57,802 nucleotides of DNA from positions 1 through 57,802 of the forward strand of contig NZ_JWMA01000178.1 of assembly GCF_000812465.1 (NCBI RefSeq), read 5' to 3'. Shown piece by piece: positions 24,333-33,556 of this stretch. The first letter of the stretch is position 1, and every line of letters starts with the position of its first letter. The DNA is from Cupriavidus sp. IDO (lineage in GTDB: Bacteria > Pseudomonadota > Gammaproteobacteria > Burkholderiales > Burkholderiaceae). The translations under genes and the position numbers were made by a program. The notes below the pieces were generated by a model that was given only the letters and a program-made list of their open reading frames with translations, had not been told where the DNA came from and did not search any database.

Positions 24333-24794
24333 TCAGCCGGGCAGCGCGACATCGAGGATGACCGCGGCCCGGCCGGCCAGCAGTAATCTGCCGCCAGCGT
24401 GGATCTCGAAGCTGTAGAGCACGTTGGCGGCTTCGCCGCTGATGCGCTGCGCGTCCACGATCAGCGGCCCGGCGATCTCGTCGAGCCGCTCCACATGCAG
24501 CACCAGCTTGCGCACGCTGGCGAGGTAGCCCATGCGCGGCCGCTCTCCGGCCTGCTGCAGTACGGCACCATGAACCGCCATTGCCTGTGCCGCATATTCG
24601 ATGCCGCACACGGCAGCGAGCCGGCCCTGCGCGCGCAGCGGGTTGTCCATTTGCGTGTGGCTGGTGGCCTGGCAGCGGATGTGGTCGGGCCCCCAGTCGA
24701 GCACGCTGTCCAGCAGGCAAATCGCGCCCTGGTGCGGAATCCTTGCCGCGATCCACGCGCGGTCGAGCGGCGCCGCGTCGTCAGTCACGCGCAT
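24333..24794 (-). CDS. Hotdog-fold 3-hydroxyacyl-ACP dehydratase (ApeP-like)
   Basis: A 153-residue single hotdog-fold protein. RIPHQGAICLLDSVLDW is the dehydratase motif (PHxGxxxLLD), and VCGIEYAAQAMAVHGAVL and YLASVRKLVLHVERLDEI fit the FabA/FabZ-like branch seen in aryl-polyene clusters. It overlaps the upstream chain-length-factor gene by 14 bases. It is the last gene of the minus-strand lipid operon and should remove water from 3-hydroxyacyl-ACP intermediates to build conjugated double bonds. Confidence 0.82.
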   Translation of the reverse strand: MRVTDDAAPLDRAWIAARIPHQGAICLLDSVLDWGPDHIRCQATSHTQMDNPLRAQGRLAAVCGIEYAAQAMAVHGAVLQQAGERPRMGYLASVRKLVLHVERLDEIAGPLIVDAQRISGEAANVLYSFEIHAGGRLLLAGRAAVILDVALPG

Positions 24795-25593
24795 CGGGAA
24801 CCATCGGCGTGATGCCGACTTCCAGTCTCAGTTCATCCAGGTAGTCGAGCACCACCGTGCCGGTGGTGCCCGTGGCGACGGCCTGCAGCAAGGGCAATGC
24901 GCGGGCAGCCGGCGCCGATTTGCGCAGTTGTTCCAGCGCGGCGTCAGCCATGGTTGTTGCCGGTGCGTGCGTCACGCCTGCCCACACTTGCGCCAGTGTG
25001 CGCGCCGTCGCCTGCGGCGTGAGCAGCAGCGCCACGCCGAACGGATCGGGAATCGGCCGGTGGCTGTGCAGCGGCTCCGGATAGCCTGTGTCGTACGCGA
25101 TCAGCAGGCATGGCGCCTGATCGGCGGCGACCTGCGCCACGCCTTCAAGAAACCCCGCACCAAAACTGCCATCCATCGCACACAGCACGTTGGAAGGGCG
25201 CATCGCGCCCGCGGCGATCGACCAGTAGCCCGCCGGCGCGTTGTGCACGGAGTTATGGAAGCGCGTCGGCGACATCAGCGGATCGGGCGCGGCCAGCGCT
25301 TCGCAGATGGCGTGGAAGTTCTGCCCGTCGGCGCTGGACGAGGTGAAGATGGTCGGCAGGTCCGCCGCGTCCATGCCGCTGGCGGCAACCGCCTGCTGGC
25401 CGATGGCGAGCGCCAGCCGCACGGTCGGGCCGGTGCGGCGGCGCTCTGCCTGCGGCAGCCCGGCGGGCGCGGGCAGCGCCGTGGGGGCGTGGATGTAAGG
25501 CTGCTGGCCGGCCAGCACGGCGCTGCCTTGCGTCCAGTCGCCGAGGCCGGGGCCGAGCAGGCCGATGCTTTCGATGAATACGCTTGACGGCAT
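24781..25593 (-). CDS. Beta-ketoacyl synthase chain-length factor (ApeC-like)
   Basis: A 270-residue truncated ketosynthase-like protein of the Ketoacyl-synt_2 type. RRRTGPTVRLALAIGQQAV, IFTSSSADGQNFHAICEAL and the block FHNSVHNAPAGYWSIA are diagnostic. Where a true ketosynthase has the catalytic Cys, it has no equivalent cysteine, so it should work as a partner that sets chain length. It lies directly downstream of the full ketosynthase (9-base gap) and overlaps the dehydratase gene. Confidence 0.86.
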   Translation of the reverse strand: MPSSVFIESIGLLGPGLGDWTQGSAVLAGQQPYIHAPTALPAPAGLPQAERRRTGPTVRLALAIGQQAVAASGMDAADLPTIFTSSSADGQNFHAICEALAAPDPLMSPTRFHNSVHNAPAGYWSIAAGAMRPSNVLCAMDGSFGAGFLEGVAQVAADQAPCLLIAYDTGYPEPLHSHRPIPDPFGVALLLTPQATARTLAQVWAGVTHAPATTMADAALEQLRKSAPAARALPLLQAVATGTTGTVVLDYLDELRLEVGITPMVPDARD

Positions 25594-25602
25594 GACGTTT
25601 GC

Positions 25603-26826
25603 TCAGTGACGGGAGGCGGCGTTCGAGGCATCGCCGGAATCGCCGCGTCCAAACAGCAGGCTGCAGTTGGAGCCGCCAAAACCAAACGCGTTGCTCAGCA
25701 CATATTGCAACGGCTGCATGCTGCTGGCCAGGCGATAGTCGACCAGCAGCGCCGGATCGCGCTGCGTGGTGTTGATGCCGGCAGGCAGCAGCCCGTGACG
25801 CAATGCCAGGGCGCAGATCACTGCCTCCACGGCGCCGGCGGCGCCAAGCGTGTGACCGGTCGCACCCTTGGTGGAACTGCAGGCCGTGGACGGCAGCAGG
25901 GCGGCCATCGCCTGCGCTTCGGCCGCGTCGTTGCTGCGGGTGGCGGTGCCATGCAGGTTCACGTAATCGACCTGCGAAGGCTCGATACCGGCGCTGGCCA
26001 GCGCCTGTTCCATGGCAAGGCGCGCCCCCAGACCCTCGGGATGCGGCGCGGACATGTGGTGGGCATCGCTGGATTCGCCGATGCCGAGCAGCAGGATGGC
26101 ATCGTCCGCCACTTGCGCGGGAACGCGTTCGAGCAGGGCAAACGCAGCGCCTTCGCCAATCGAAATGCCGTTGCGATTCACGTCGTAGGGCCGGCAGGGC
26201 TGCGCCGACAGCAGTTCGAGCGAATTGAAGCCGTACAGCGTGGTCAGGCACAGGGTATCGACGCCACCCACCACGGCGGCATCGATCAGGCCAGCTTCCA
26301 GCATGCGGCGCGCCGAGGCAAACACCTTCGCGCCGGAAGAGCAGGCCGAGGAGATCGCGGCGGCTGGCCCCTGCAAGCCCAGATGGGTGCGTACGAAGCC
26401 CGGCAATGAAAATGGATTGTGCGAACCCGCGTAGTTGAAGCCGGCAGGCAGCGCACCGGTTTGCGGATCCCGCTGCCGGTACGCCATCTCGGTCTGCAGC
26501 ACGCCCGCGGTACTGGTGCCGAGGAATACGCCGACGCGTTGCGCGCCGTAGCGGGCAACTGCCTCGCGCACACGCGAGGCAAAGCCGTCCTGCTCCAGTG
26601 CCAGCAGCGCGAGCCGGTTATTGCGGCAATCGAATCCGGCCAGTTCCGGCGGCAGCGCCAAGGCTTCCAGCCCCGGCACTTCACCGACACAGGTATTGAG
26701 CTTCACATCCCCGAAATGGCACGGCGCCAGGCCGCCGCGCTGGTCGCGCAGCGCGGCCAGCGTTGCGTCCAGGCCGGTGCCAATGCAACTGGTGGCCGTG
26801 AAAAACGAGAGATGGAGCGGGGTCAC
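25603..26826 (-). CDS. Beta-ketoacyl-ACP synthase (FabF-like, ApeO/ApeR type)
   Basis: A 407-residue condensing enzyme with a complete catalytic set: Cys162 in ISSACSSGAKV, His292 in VNLHGTATRSND, and Lys320/His325 in TKGATGHTLGAAG. FGFGGSNCSLLFG is the C-terminal loop. It should extend the polyene chain with malonyl-ACP together with the adjacent chain-length factor. It lies 57 bases after the deacetylase stop in the same operon. Only one full ketosynthase is found here, whereas described E. coli aryl-polyene loci carry more than one. Confidence 0.9.
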   Translation of the reverse strand: MTPLHLSFFTATSCIGTGLDATLAALRDQRGGLAPCHFGDVKLNTCVGEVPGLEALALPPELAGFDCRNNRLALLALEQDGFASRVREAVARYGAQRVGVFLGTSTAGVLQTEMAYRQRDPQTGALPAGFNYAGSHNPFSLPGFVRTHLGLQGPAAAISSACSSGAKVFASARRMLEAGLIDAAVVGGVDTLCLTTLYGFNSLELLSAQPCRPYDVNRNGISIGEGAAFALLERVPAQVADDAILLLGIGESSDAHHMSAPHPEGLGARLAMEQALASAGIEPSQVDYVNLHGTATRSNDAAEAQAMAALLPSTACSSTKGATGHTLGAAGAVEAVICALALRHGLLPAGINTTQRDPALLVDYRLASSMQPLQYVLSNAFGFGGSNCSLLFGRGDSGDASNAASRH

Positions 26827-26883
26827 GGCGTCGTCGATCCTGGTGTTTCGCGGGGGGGTGTCGATTGTATCAAGCGTGCCGGG

Positions 26884-27732
26884 TCAGCCCGCCGCCACCC
26901 CGGCGCGCAGCGTGACGCAGCGCAGGCCGGCCTGATCGATTGCCGCCAGCAGGCGCGGCAGGACGGTGGTGCAGTGCGGTCGGCCCGTGCTGTCGGTGCC
27001 CGCGTCGCCGTCGTGCAGCAGGAGGATGTCGCGTCCCGCCAGGCCGTTGGTCAGGCGCTGGGTCACGCGGTCGGCGTTGTCCCCGGAGCGCGTGTCGAAG
27101 CCGCGCCGGGTCCAGGTGGCCAGGTGCAGGCCCAGTTTGCAGAGCACCGGCTCCAGGAACGGATTGCGCAATCCGGCGGGCGCACGGAAGAAGCGGGGCG
27201 CCTGTCCGGTGAGGTCGGTCAGGAGTTGCTGCGCGGCGCTGACGTCCTTCCAGATGCGGCCCGGGCCGAACAGGGAGAAGTGCCAGCGGTGATGCATGCT
27301 GTGGTTTTCCACGGCATGGCCGCGCCGGACGATCTCGCGCACCAGTGCGGGATGTGCCGCGGCCCGTTCGCCGATGCAGAAGAAAGTGGCCCGCACACCA
27401 TGCGCATCCAGCATATCCAGCACGCGCGGCGTCAGTTCGGGATCAGGGCCGTCATCGAAGGTCAGCGCCACGCAGCCTTCTGCCGAAGCCGGCAGCCGCA
27501 GCAGGTTCGGCCCCAGCAGCGTGCTGCGCGGCCACAAGCCAGCCCCGACCAGCGCGAGATGCGATGCGAGCACGCTCCCCACGGCCCAGCCAACGCTGCC
27601 AGGAATCGCCAGCACGGCGCCCGCGGCGCCGGCATGGACGGCGGCGGCACTGCAGACCAGGGCGCCGGGGCGCCACTGGCGGGTGGGGGCGGCGTCATGC
27701 ACTGGCGCGCCGGATGTGGAAACGTGATTCAT
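26884..27732 (-). CDS. Polysaccharide deacetylase (NodB-type)
   Basis: A 282-residue carbohydrate esterase 4-like enzyme. After a basic N-terminus come two hydrophobic segments (about residues 20-65), which suggest membrane anchoring. The NodB motifs are all visible: ALTFDDGPDPE, ENHSMHHRWH, FFRAPAGLRNP and LLLHDGDAG. ATG 27732 overlaps the MMPL stop by four bases (ATGA), which decides the start; the frame is open to 27801. In this operon it could trim an acetylated sugar on the lipid before or after export. That role is inference. Confidence 0.87.
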   Translation of the reverse strand: MNHVSTSGAPVHDAAPTRQWRPGALVCSAAAVHAGAAGAVLAIPGSVGWAVGSVLASHLALVGAGLWPRSTLLGPNLLRLPASAEGCVALTFDDGPDPELTPRVLDMLDAHGVRATFFCIGERAAAHPALVREIVRRGHAVENHSMHHRWHFSLFGPGRIWKDVSAAQQLLTDLTGQAPRFFRAPAGLRNPFLEPVLCKLGLHLATWTRRGFDTRSGDNADRVTQRLTNGLAGRDILLLHDGDAGTDSTGRPHCTTVLPRLLAAIDQAGLRCVTLRAGVAAG

Positions 27733-30176
27733 TCTGAACTCCCGGCCGTGGCCGGCGCTGGTGCTGTAACGGGTGCCGGCGCGAGGATAGCCGAAAACCA
27801 CAGTGCGAGCACAGCACCCGGCCCCACTGTCAGGCCGAACGCCTTGAGCAGTGGCAGACCGGAGAACGCCAGCAGCCCGAAGGCGGCAACCGTCGTCAGA
27901 TTCGCCAGCAGCAGCGATACCAGTGTATGCGGAGAAATCGCGCTGAGCCGGCTGCCAGCAGCCTGGCCGTTGAAGAACAGCGCGTAGTTGGACCCCACCG
28001 CCACCAGCAGAAGCAGGCCGACCAGATGGAGCAGCGTCAGCGTCTGGCCGAAGGCTGCCAGCCCGGCCATCACCACCAGTGCCGCGGCGGCCAGCGGCAG
28101 CACGGTCGCCAGCACGCGCCGGGGCGAACGCAGGGCGATCGCGAGCAGCACCACGATGGCCACCAGTCCGCCCAGCGAAAGGTGCAGCGCCTCGCGCATG
28201 TAGCCGGTGTAGAGCTGATCCGATTCGCGCTTGAGGTCGACGAACAGGGCATCGTGCACGCCGGCACGAGCCAGCGCGGCGCGCACGGGCTGGCTGTCCA
28301 GGCTGGCCGCGTCCGGCCGGCTCCCTGCGGAGGCAGGCGCACGCAGCGGCAGCGTTGCGGTCCAGCGCCCGTCGCGGTGGGACAGCAGCGCATCGACAGC
28401 CAGGGCCATCGAAGTGCCCTGCAGATCCTTGCGCTGCAGCGGTGGCGCATTGCGCGCCTGTTCGGTGTCTTCAAGGAACGGTGCAAACAGGCCCGGGCGG
28501 ACCGGCTGCGACGCAACGGCGGCCTGCAGGCGCCGGGCGAGTACCTCCTTCGGCGGCAGGCTGGCCTGCCGCGCGCGCTGGGTGGCGGCGCTCGGCAGGT
28601 AGCGGGCCGGGTTCTCGTAGCCGGCGATGACGCCGCTTGCCACCAGCGGATCGAGTTCGCGCGCCACGCGCTCGGCGCCCTGCAGCACCGATTCCTGATC
28701 CGGGCCGGACAGGACCACCAGATAGCGCACATCCGGCGCGCCCAGGTCGGCACGCAGGGAAGCGTCCAGCGCCTGGTCGCGCGCCGAAACCGGGCTGAGC
28801 GATGCCAGCTCTCGTTCCCACAGCGTTGTACGGTGCGTGAGCACCACTGCGCAGGCCGCCAGCACCAGCGCCGCCACCAGCCAGCGCAGCTTGCGCGCCC
28901 CGGCCACGACCCTGCCAAGCCGGGCGCCCAGCGGCGTGACATCGCGCAGTTGCAGCGTGGCCGGCACCAGGTGCGGCAGCACGAAGCGCGTGACCAGCGC
29001 GCCGGTGGCCAGGCCGGCGATGGAATACAGGCCCAGTTGCGCCAGTCCCGGAAATCCGGACAGCAGCAGCGAGGCAAAGCCGCAGATTGAAGTCAGGACA
29101 CCCAGCCGGACCGTGGGCCAGAACCCGCCGATCCATGCCCGGTCATCCCGCTGCCCGCCGCGGGTGTACTGTGCCGACTGGACGAACAGGTAGATGGAGT
29201 AATCCACGGCCTCGCCGATCAGCGTGGTGCCAAAGCCGAGCGTCAGCCCGTGCACCATGCCGCCAAAACCGAGGCTTACCGCGGCCACGCCTGCCAGCGC
29301 ACCGGACAGCACCGGCAGCAGGCCCAGCACCAGCAGCGGCACCGAACGGTAGACGAGCAGCAGCAGCGTGACGATGATGGCAAGCCCGATCGTGGACAGG
29401 CGCTCCACGTCATGCCGGATGGTGTCGCGCGCATTGACCGAGAACACGCCGGGGCCGGTCATGGCGAGCCGGTAGGTCTTGCCGTCGGCCGCTTGTTCAA
29501 AGGCCTGCCGGATGGCGTCGATGGCGTGCGCCTGCCCGTCGGTATCGGAGCCGGCGCTGGCGGTCTGCGCCAGCAGCACGGCGCGACGGCCATCGCGCGA
29601 CACCCACGCGCCTGCATGCATGGGCACGCGCTGCCCGGCGTCGAGCTGTTCCATCATCGAAGCCACTTCGCCGGTCGGATCGCGCGGCAGCAGCGATTTG
29701 GTGAAGAGCCCGGCGGGCGAGGCGAGCAGGTCGAAGGTTTCCGCCACCGCCGCGGTCAGCCCGCGTTCCGTGAAGCGCTCCGGGGTGACGGTGGGGCTCA
29801 GCAGGTAGCGGTGCGTGTACACGTAGCGCTGGTCGGCCGCCTGGTTGACCGGTTCGCCATTGGTGATCGCGGTGAAGCGCGTGTCGCGCCGCAATTGCTC
29901 CGCCATCTTTTTCGACACGGCGGCACGCCCGTCCGCATCGCCGCCTTCCACGCCGACCAGGATCAGGCGCGAGACCAGGCCTTCGCGCAACTGGTCGACC
30001 AGCAGCTGCTGTTCCGGACTCGGCATGCGCGGGAGGAACGCAGAGAGGTCCGCCGTGAAACTGGTGCGTGTCACCACCGCGGCGCAGGCCAGCAGGAAGA
30101 CCAGCCAGAGCCCTATGGCGATGCGCGCGGCCGGCAGGGCGAGGCGGCGCGGCTTGCCGCGCTGGGCCTGGCTCAT
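27729..30176 (-). CDS. MMPL/RND-family lipid exporter (ApeM-like)
   Basis: An 815-residue inner-membrane protein with two repeated halves, each with one helix, a large periplasmic domain and about five further helices. The first half has IGLAIIVTLLLLVYRSVPLL and GFGTTLIGEAVDYSIYLFVQ; the second has LSLGGLVAIVVLLAIALRSP and LLVAVGSNYALFFNG. The conserved Gly/Asp helix (GEAVDYSIY) in the first half and GSNYALF in the second are at the expected proton-relay segment. Four-base overlaps tie it to the LolA-like gene upstream and the deacetylase downstream. It should extract or move the lipid product out of the inner membrane. Confidence 0.88.
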   Translation of the reverse strand: MSQAQRGKPRRLALPAARIAIGLWLVFLLACAAVVTRTSFTADLSAFLPRMPSPEQQLLVDQLREGLVSRLILVGVEGGDADGRAAVSKKMAEQLRRDTRFTAITNGEPVNQAADQRYVYTHRYLLSPTVTPERFTERGLTAAVAETFDLLASPAGLFTKSLLPRDPTGEVASMMEQLDAGQRVPMHAGAWVSRDGRRAVLLAQTASAGSDTDGQAHAIDAIRQAFEQAADGKTYRLAMTGPGVFSVNARDTIRHDVERLSTIGLAIIVTLLLLVYRSVPLLVLGLLPVLSGALAGVAAVSLGFGGMVHGLTLGFGTTLIGEAVDYSIYLFVQSAQYTRGGQRDDRAWIGGFWPTVRLGVLTSICGFASLLLSGFPGLAQLGLYSIAGLATGALVTRFVLPHLVPATLQLRDVTPLGARLGRVVAGARKLRWLVAALVLAACAVVLTHRTTLWERELASLSPVSARDQALDASLRADLGAPDVRYLVVLSGPDQESVLQGAERVARELDPLVASGVIAGYENPARYLPSAATQRARQASLPPKEVLARRLQAAVASQPVRPGLFAPFLEDTEQARNAPPLQRKDLQGTSMALAVDALLSHRDGRWTATLPLRAPASAGSRPDAASLDSQPVRAALARAGVHDALFVDLKRESDQLYTGYMREALHLSLGGLVAIVVLLAIALRSPRRVLATVLPLAAAALVVMAGLAAFGQTLTLLHLVGLLLLVAVGSNYALFFNGQAAGSRLSAISPHTLVSLLLANLTTVAAFGLLAFSGLPLLKAFGLTVGPGAVLALWFSAILAPAPVTAPAPATAGSSE

Positions 30177-30784
30177 GGCTTGCCGGCCGGGCGGATCTTC
30201 ATGACCGAGCGGTCGCCGTCGGCCTGGCGGATCTCGACGCTGTCGAGCGCGTCGTTGGCGCCGTCGATGCGGACCTGGCTGACGATAGCGGCCATGCGTG
30301 AATTGGCCGGTGTCAGCGTCAGCGTCCAGCGGCCGGCACGGCCTTCCACACCGAGGCGGTAGTAGCGCTCCAGCGCGGTGCGGTTACCGGCAAGCGTGCC
30401 GCGAATGCTTTCGATGAACGCGGCGATCTCGGGGTAGTTCTGCAGCGGCATGGTGAACGTCTTGCCGCCGCGCTGCACGGTCATCATGTCGCCCTCGATC
30501 ACCAGGTTCTCGGGCTTGGGCGTGACGGTGCGCTTTTCCAGGCGATCGGGCGCGACGAACACCAGCTCTCCGGAGGATTCCACCGGCCGCTCCAGCATGG
30601 CCAGGTACTTCTTCTCGGTGAACAGGACGCGGCCGGACTTGCGCTGCGCCAGTGCGGCCATCAGCTGGTCCACGCTCAGGCTTGCAGAGGGCGCGGCATC
30701 GGCAGCGCTTGCGGCCGGCACGGCGATGATTGCCGTCGCGGCGGCGAGCAGCAGGGTCGGCAGGATCGTGCGGAAGCGGCGCAT
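30173..30784 (-). CDS. LolA-like outer-membrane lipid carrier (ApeL-like)
   Basis: A 203-residue secreted protein. Residues 1-27 are a signal peptide (RFRTILPTLLLAAATAIIA, cleavage near ASA). The rest fits the LolA-related fold found in aryl-polyene loci: LMAALAQRKSGRVLFTEKKY, SSGELVFVAPDRLEKRTV and LTLTPANSRMAAIVSQVRI. It should receive the hydrophobic product from the MMPL exporter and carry it across the periplasm. It overlaps the MMPL start by four bases. Confidence 0.84.
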   Translation of the reverse strand: MRRFRTILPTLLLAAATAIIAVPAASAADAAPSASLSVDQLMAALAQRKSGRVLFTEKKYLAMLERPVESSGELVFVAPDRLEKRTVTPKPENLVIEGDMMTVQRGGKTFTMPLQNYPEIAAFIESIRGTLAGNRTALERYYRLGVEGRAGRWTLTLTPANSRMAAIVSQVRIDGANDALDSVEIRQADGDRSVMKIRPAGKP

Positions 30785-30795
30785 GCGGATTGGCG

Positions 30796-31770
30796 TCAGG
30801 GTTCGTTGCCCGGGGGCGGTTGTTCCGACAGCGGCGGGCCGGCGTGCCAGAAGTCGTAGAAATTGAACCAGTTGTACGGAGCGCTGCGGGAGAACCGTTC
30901 CAGCAGCCCCACATAGCGCTGTAAGGCGGCCTGCACTTCCTCTTCACGATGCCCGCGCGCAACCTGCGTGAAGTCCGCCAGCGGCACGAAGTGCACATCG
31001 TAGCGATTGCCGCCGCGGTAGAGGCCGGTGATGAAGAACACCGGCCGGCGCAGCATGGCGGCCATGCGCAGCGGGCCGGTCGGGAAGCCGGTGGGTGAGC
31101 CAAGGAAGCTGCATTGCTGCACCGGGTCGGTGGCCCGCTGGGACAGCGTGCGGTCGGCCAGCATGCCGATCATGTAGCCGCGCTCCAGGTAGTCGCGCAC
31201 CTTCAGCATGGCGTCGAACTTGCCGAGCGAGATCACGTCCTGGCGCATGGACGGATTGATGGACTGCAGCACGTCGTTGAGCTTGTGCGCATTCTCCTCG
31301 TACATCGTGATCGCCACCTGCAGCGCCGGGTGTTGCCGCCCGAGCGCGCGCACGACTTCGAAGCTGCCAAGGTGCGCGCCCAGCAGGAACGCGCCGCGGC
31401 CGCGGGCCATGGCCGCTTCGATGTGCGCTTCGCCGTGCAGGCGGATATCGAACAGGTCGAAGCGGTTGTTCAGCAGATAGATCCGGTCGTGGATCGTCGA
31501 CGCGAAGGTGAAGACGTGCCGGAAGCCGTCGATCCAGCCGGCCTCCCGGCCCAGCGCGCGGTCCATGTAGGCGCGCGAGGCATGGCGCGCGGTAGGGGAA
31601 AACAGCGTGAAGTAGGCGGCAATCAGGCGCAGCACCACGCGCCCGGCCGGGCGGCCGAGCGTCAGCGAGATCCAGGTCATGATGCGCAGCAGCGTAATGT
31701 TGCTGCGCTCCTCGCGGCTGGACCAGTCCGCATTCAGCGCCTGCTGCCGCTTGCCGGGCGATGTCAGCAT
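30796..31770 (-). CDS. LpxL/HtrB-type acyltransferase (ApeJ acyltransferase half)
   Basis: A 324-residue membrane-associated acyltransferase. The catalytic HX4E motif is HLGSFE in FLLGAHLGSFEVVRAL. YMDRALGREAGWIDGFRHVF and MLADRTLSQR are family blocks, as is PTGFPTGPLRMAAML. In E. coli aryl-polyene loci this activity is fused to a glycosyltransferase; here the glycosyltransferase is a separate gene on the opposite strand at 35646. It overlaps the upstream ligase/dehydratase gene by seven bases. Confidence 0.85.
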   Translation of the reverse strand: MLTSPGKRQQALNADWSSREERSNITLLRIMTWISLTLGRPAGRVVLRLIAAYFTLFSPTARHASRAYMDRALGREAGWIDGFRHVFTFASTIHDRIYLLNNRFDLFDIRLHGEAHIEAAMARGRGAFLLGAHLGSFEVVRALGRQHPALQVAITMYEENAHKLNDVLQSINPSMRQDVISLGKFDAMLKVRDYLERGYMIGMLADRTLSQRATDPVQQCSFLGSPTGFPTGPLRMAAMLRRPVFFITGLYRGGNRYDVHFVPLADFTQVARGHREEEVQAALQRYVGLLERFSRSAPYNWFNFYDFWHAGPPLSEQPPPGNEP

Positions 31771-33527
31771 GGCGCGCCCTCCGCGGCTTGCGCAGCGGTG
31801 CGTACCGACAGCGTGCCGCTGGCTACATCACGGCCGGCCGCGCTGAGCGCGAAGCGGACCGTGTCATCGCCGCCGGCGCCGGGCTCGATGCTATGGCGCA
31901 CCTCCACGCGTTCTCCGGGCCGGACCGGGTTCAGGAACTTGACCAAGGCCACCTGGCTGACTGTCAGCGGGCGCTGCAGCGCGGCGCCGATCTGCAGCAC
32001 GGCATGGTCGAGCAGCACCACGCCCGGCACCACGGGATGGCCGGGAAAATGGCCGGGCAAGGCGGGGTGATCGTGAGGGATGACAAAGCTCTGCAAGACT
32101 TGTTCTTCCTTTTCCTTCCGGATGGGTTCGTGCACGCCGCCGTGGCGCGCGGCAATCAGGCTGCCCACCAGCGCTTCGAGGCGCTCGCGCGGCAGCTTGC
32201 CGGCGGCGTTGCGCGGCAGGTTGTCGACCAGCAGCAGCGGGCGCGGCAGGAAAGCCGCATCGATGCGTTCGCGCAGCGCCTGCTGGATGCGCGCAACGGG
32301 AACGCCCGGCGCCACGGCCAGTGCGACCAGGCGCACCACGTGGCCTTCGGCGTCGCCTTCATGCGTGTCGGGCGGCATGAAGAAGACACCGTCTGCCACG
32401 CCGGGGATGGCGTTGAGCTGGTGGTTCAGGTAGGCCAGCGAGGTGCGCTTGCCGGCGATATTGATCAGGTCGGCCTTGCGGCCATGCAGCAGGAAATGCG
32501 TGGCGTCCAGGAGCTCGATGGCATCGCCGAGCGCAACCGGCTGTTCGATGTGGCCGCCTTCGGCCCACATGTCGATGCTGTCGGGGTCGTCGGCGGATTC
32601 CGCGTGCGCGTTGCGCCGCGGCTGCAGCCTCACAGCCGGCGCCAGTTCCCAGGTATCGGTCTGCGCAGTGCGGCGGGTGGCAAGCAGCCCGGTCTCCGTG
32701 CTGCCGTAGATCTCGACAAGCGGCGCGGCCAGCATCGTCTGCGCCTCGCCGGCCAGCTTCCTGCCCAGCGGCGCCGTGGCCGACAGGATCAGGTCGGCCG
32801 GCGGCAGGTCCATGCCTGCCTGCAGCAGCGTCCGCAAGTGAACCGGTGACGTCACCAGCGCGCGCGGGCGCGGCGCGGCTTCCAATGCGGCGCGGATATC
32901 CGCCGGATAGAAGCTGGGGGCAGCGGTCAGTGCCGCGCCGGCTTGCAGGGCCAGCATCACGGTCGCCTCGAAGCCGAACATGTGTTGCGGCGGCACGGTC
33001 CCGACCAGCGTCCACGCCTTCCCGTCCAGCATGCCCAGCCTGGCCGCCGTGGCACGTGCTCCGCGCACCATCGCGCCCCAGGTCTTGCGGTGCGCGACCG
33101 GCCGGCCGGCGGAGCCGGAGGTGAACACGCAGGCCATGATCCGGTCGGCCGGGATCTGCGGCACGGGACACGGGCCAGCCGGCCCGCCCGCTTCCCCGTC
33201 AAAGGAGAAGCGAGGCATGGCGAAGTCGCAGTCCGGGAAGTCGTGCAGGCAGAACGCGTCGGGAGCGAACGCCAGGAGCTGCCGGACCATTTCGGGCGTA
33301 TGGGTCGACGGCAGCAGGCTGGTCTTGCCCGCCAGCAGCGCCGCGCAAAGCCCGACAGTGAAGCGATAGCGATCGGTGCAGGCATTGAAGACGTGCCCGC
33401 CGGGCGGCAGCATGCCTGCGAGCCGGCCCACTTCGGCCAGGAACGCACGCACGGTGACCGGCCGGCCATGCGACCAGGCTACGATGCTTTCCGGCGAGGC
33501 ATGCGTTACGAGCGGGAACGTCGTCAT
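31764..33527 (-). CDS. Fused acyl-CoA/ACP ligase and hotdog dehydratase (ApeH-ApeI-like)
   Basis: A 587-residue two-domain protein. Residues to about 440 are an AMP-forming ligase: VFTSGSAGRPVAHRKTW (ATP loop), PPQHMFGFEATVM, EIYGSTETG, LHGRKADLINIAGKR and the lysine in RNAAGKLPRERLE. The C-terminal 110 residues are a dehydratase with the FabZ-like block HPALPGHFPGHPVVPGV. In described aryl-polyene loci these are the separate ligase (ApeH) and thioester dehydratase (ApeI). ATG 33527 is selected because upstream sequence in frame is a shadow of the membrane-protein gene. The fusion would couple starter activation to dehydration. Confidence 0.86.
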   Translation of the reverse strand: MTTFPLVTHASPESIVAWSHGRPVTVRAFLAEVGRLAGMLPPGGHVFNACTDRYRFTVGLCAALLAGKTSLLPSTHTPEMVRQLLAFAPDAFCLHDFPDCDFAMPRFSFDGEAGGPAGPCPVPQIPADRIMACVFTSGSAGRPVAHRKTWGAMVRGARATAARLGMLDGKAWTLVGTVPPQHMFGFEATVMLALQAGAALTAAPSFYPADIRAALEAAPRPRALVTSPVHLRTLLQAGMDLPPADLILSATAPLGRKLAGEAQTMLAAPLVEIYGSTETGLLATRRTAQTDTWELAPAVRLQPRRNAHAESADDPDSIDMWAEGGHIEQPVALGDAIELLDATHFLLHGRKADLINIAGKRTSLAYLNHQLNAIPGVADGVFFMPPDTHEGDAEGHVVRLVALAVAPGVPVARIQQALRERIDAAFLPRPLLLVDNLPRNAAGKLPRERLEALVGSLIAARHGGVHEPIRKEKEEQVLQSFVIPHDHPALPGHFPGHPVVPGVVLLDHAVLQIGAALQRPLTVSQVALVKFLNPVRPGERVEVRHSIEPGAGGDDTVRFALSAAGRDVASGTLSVRTAAQAAEGAPC

Positions 33528-33556
33528 GGAGGTCTTCCGCAGCGAGTCCGGCGCCG

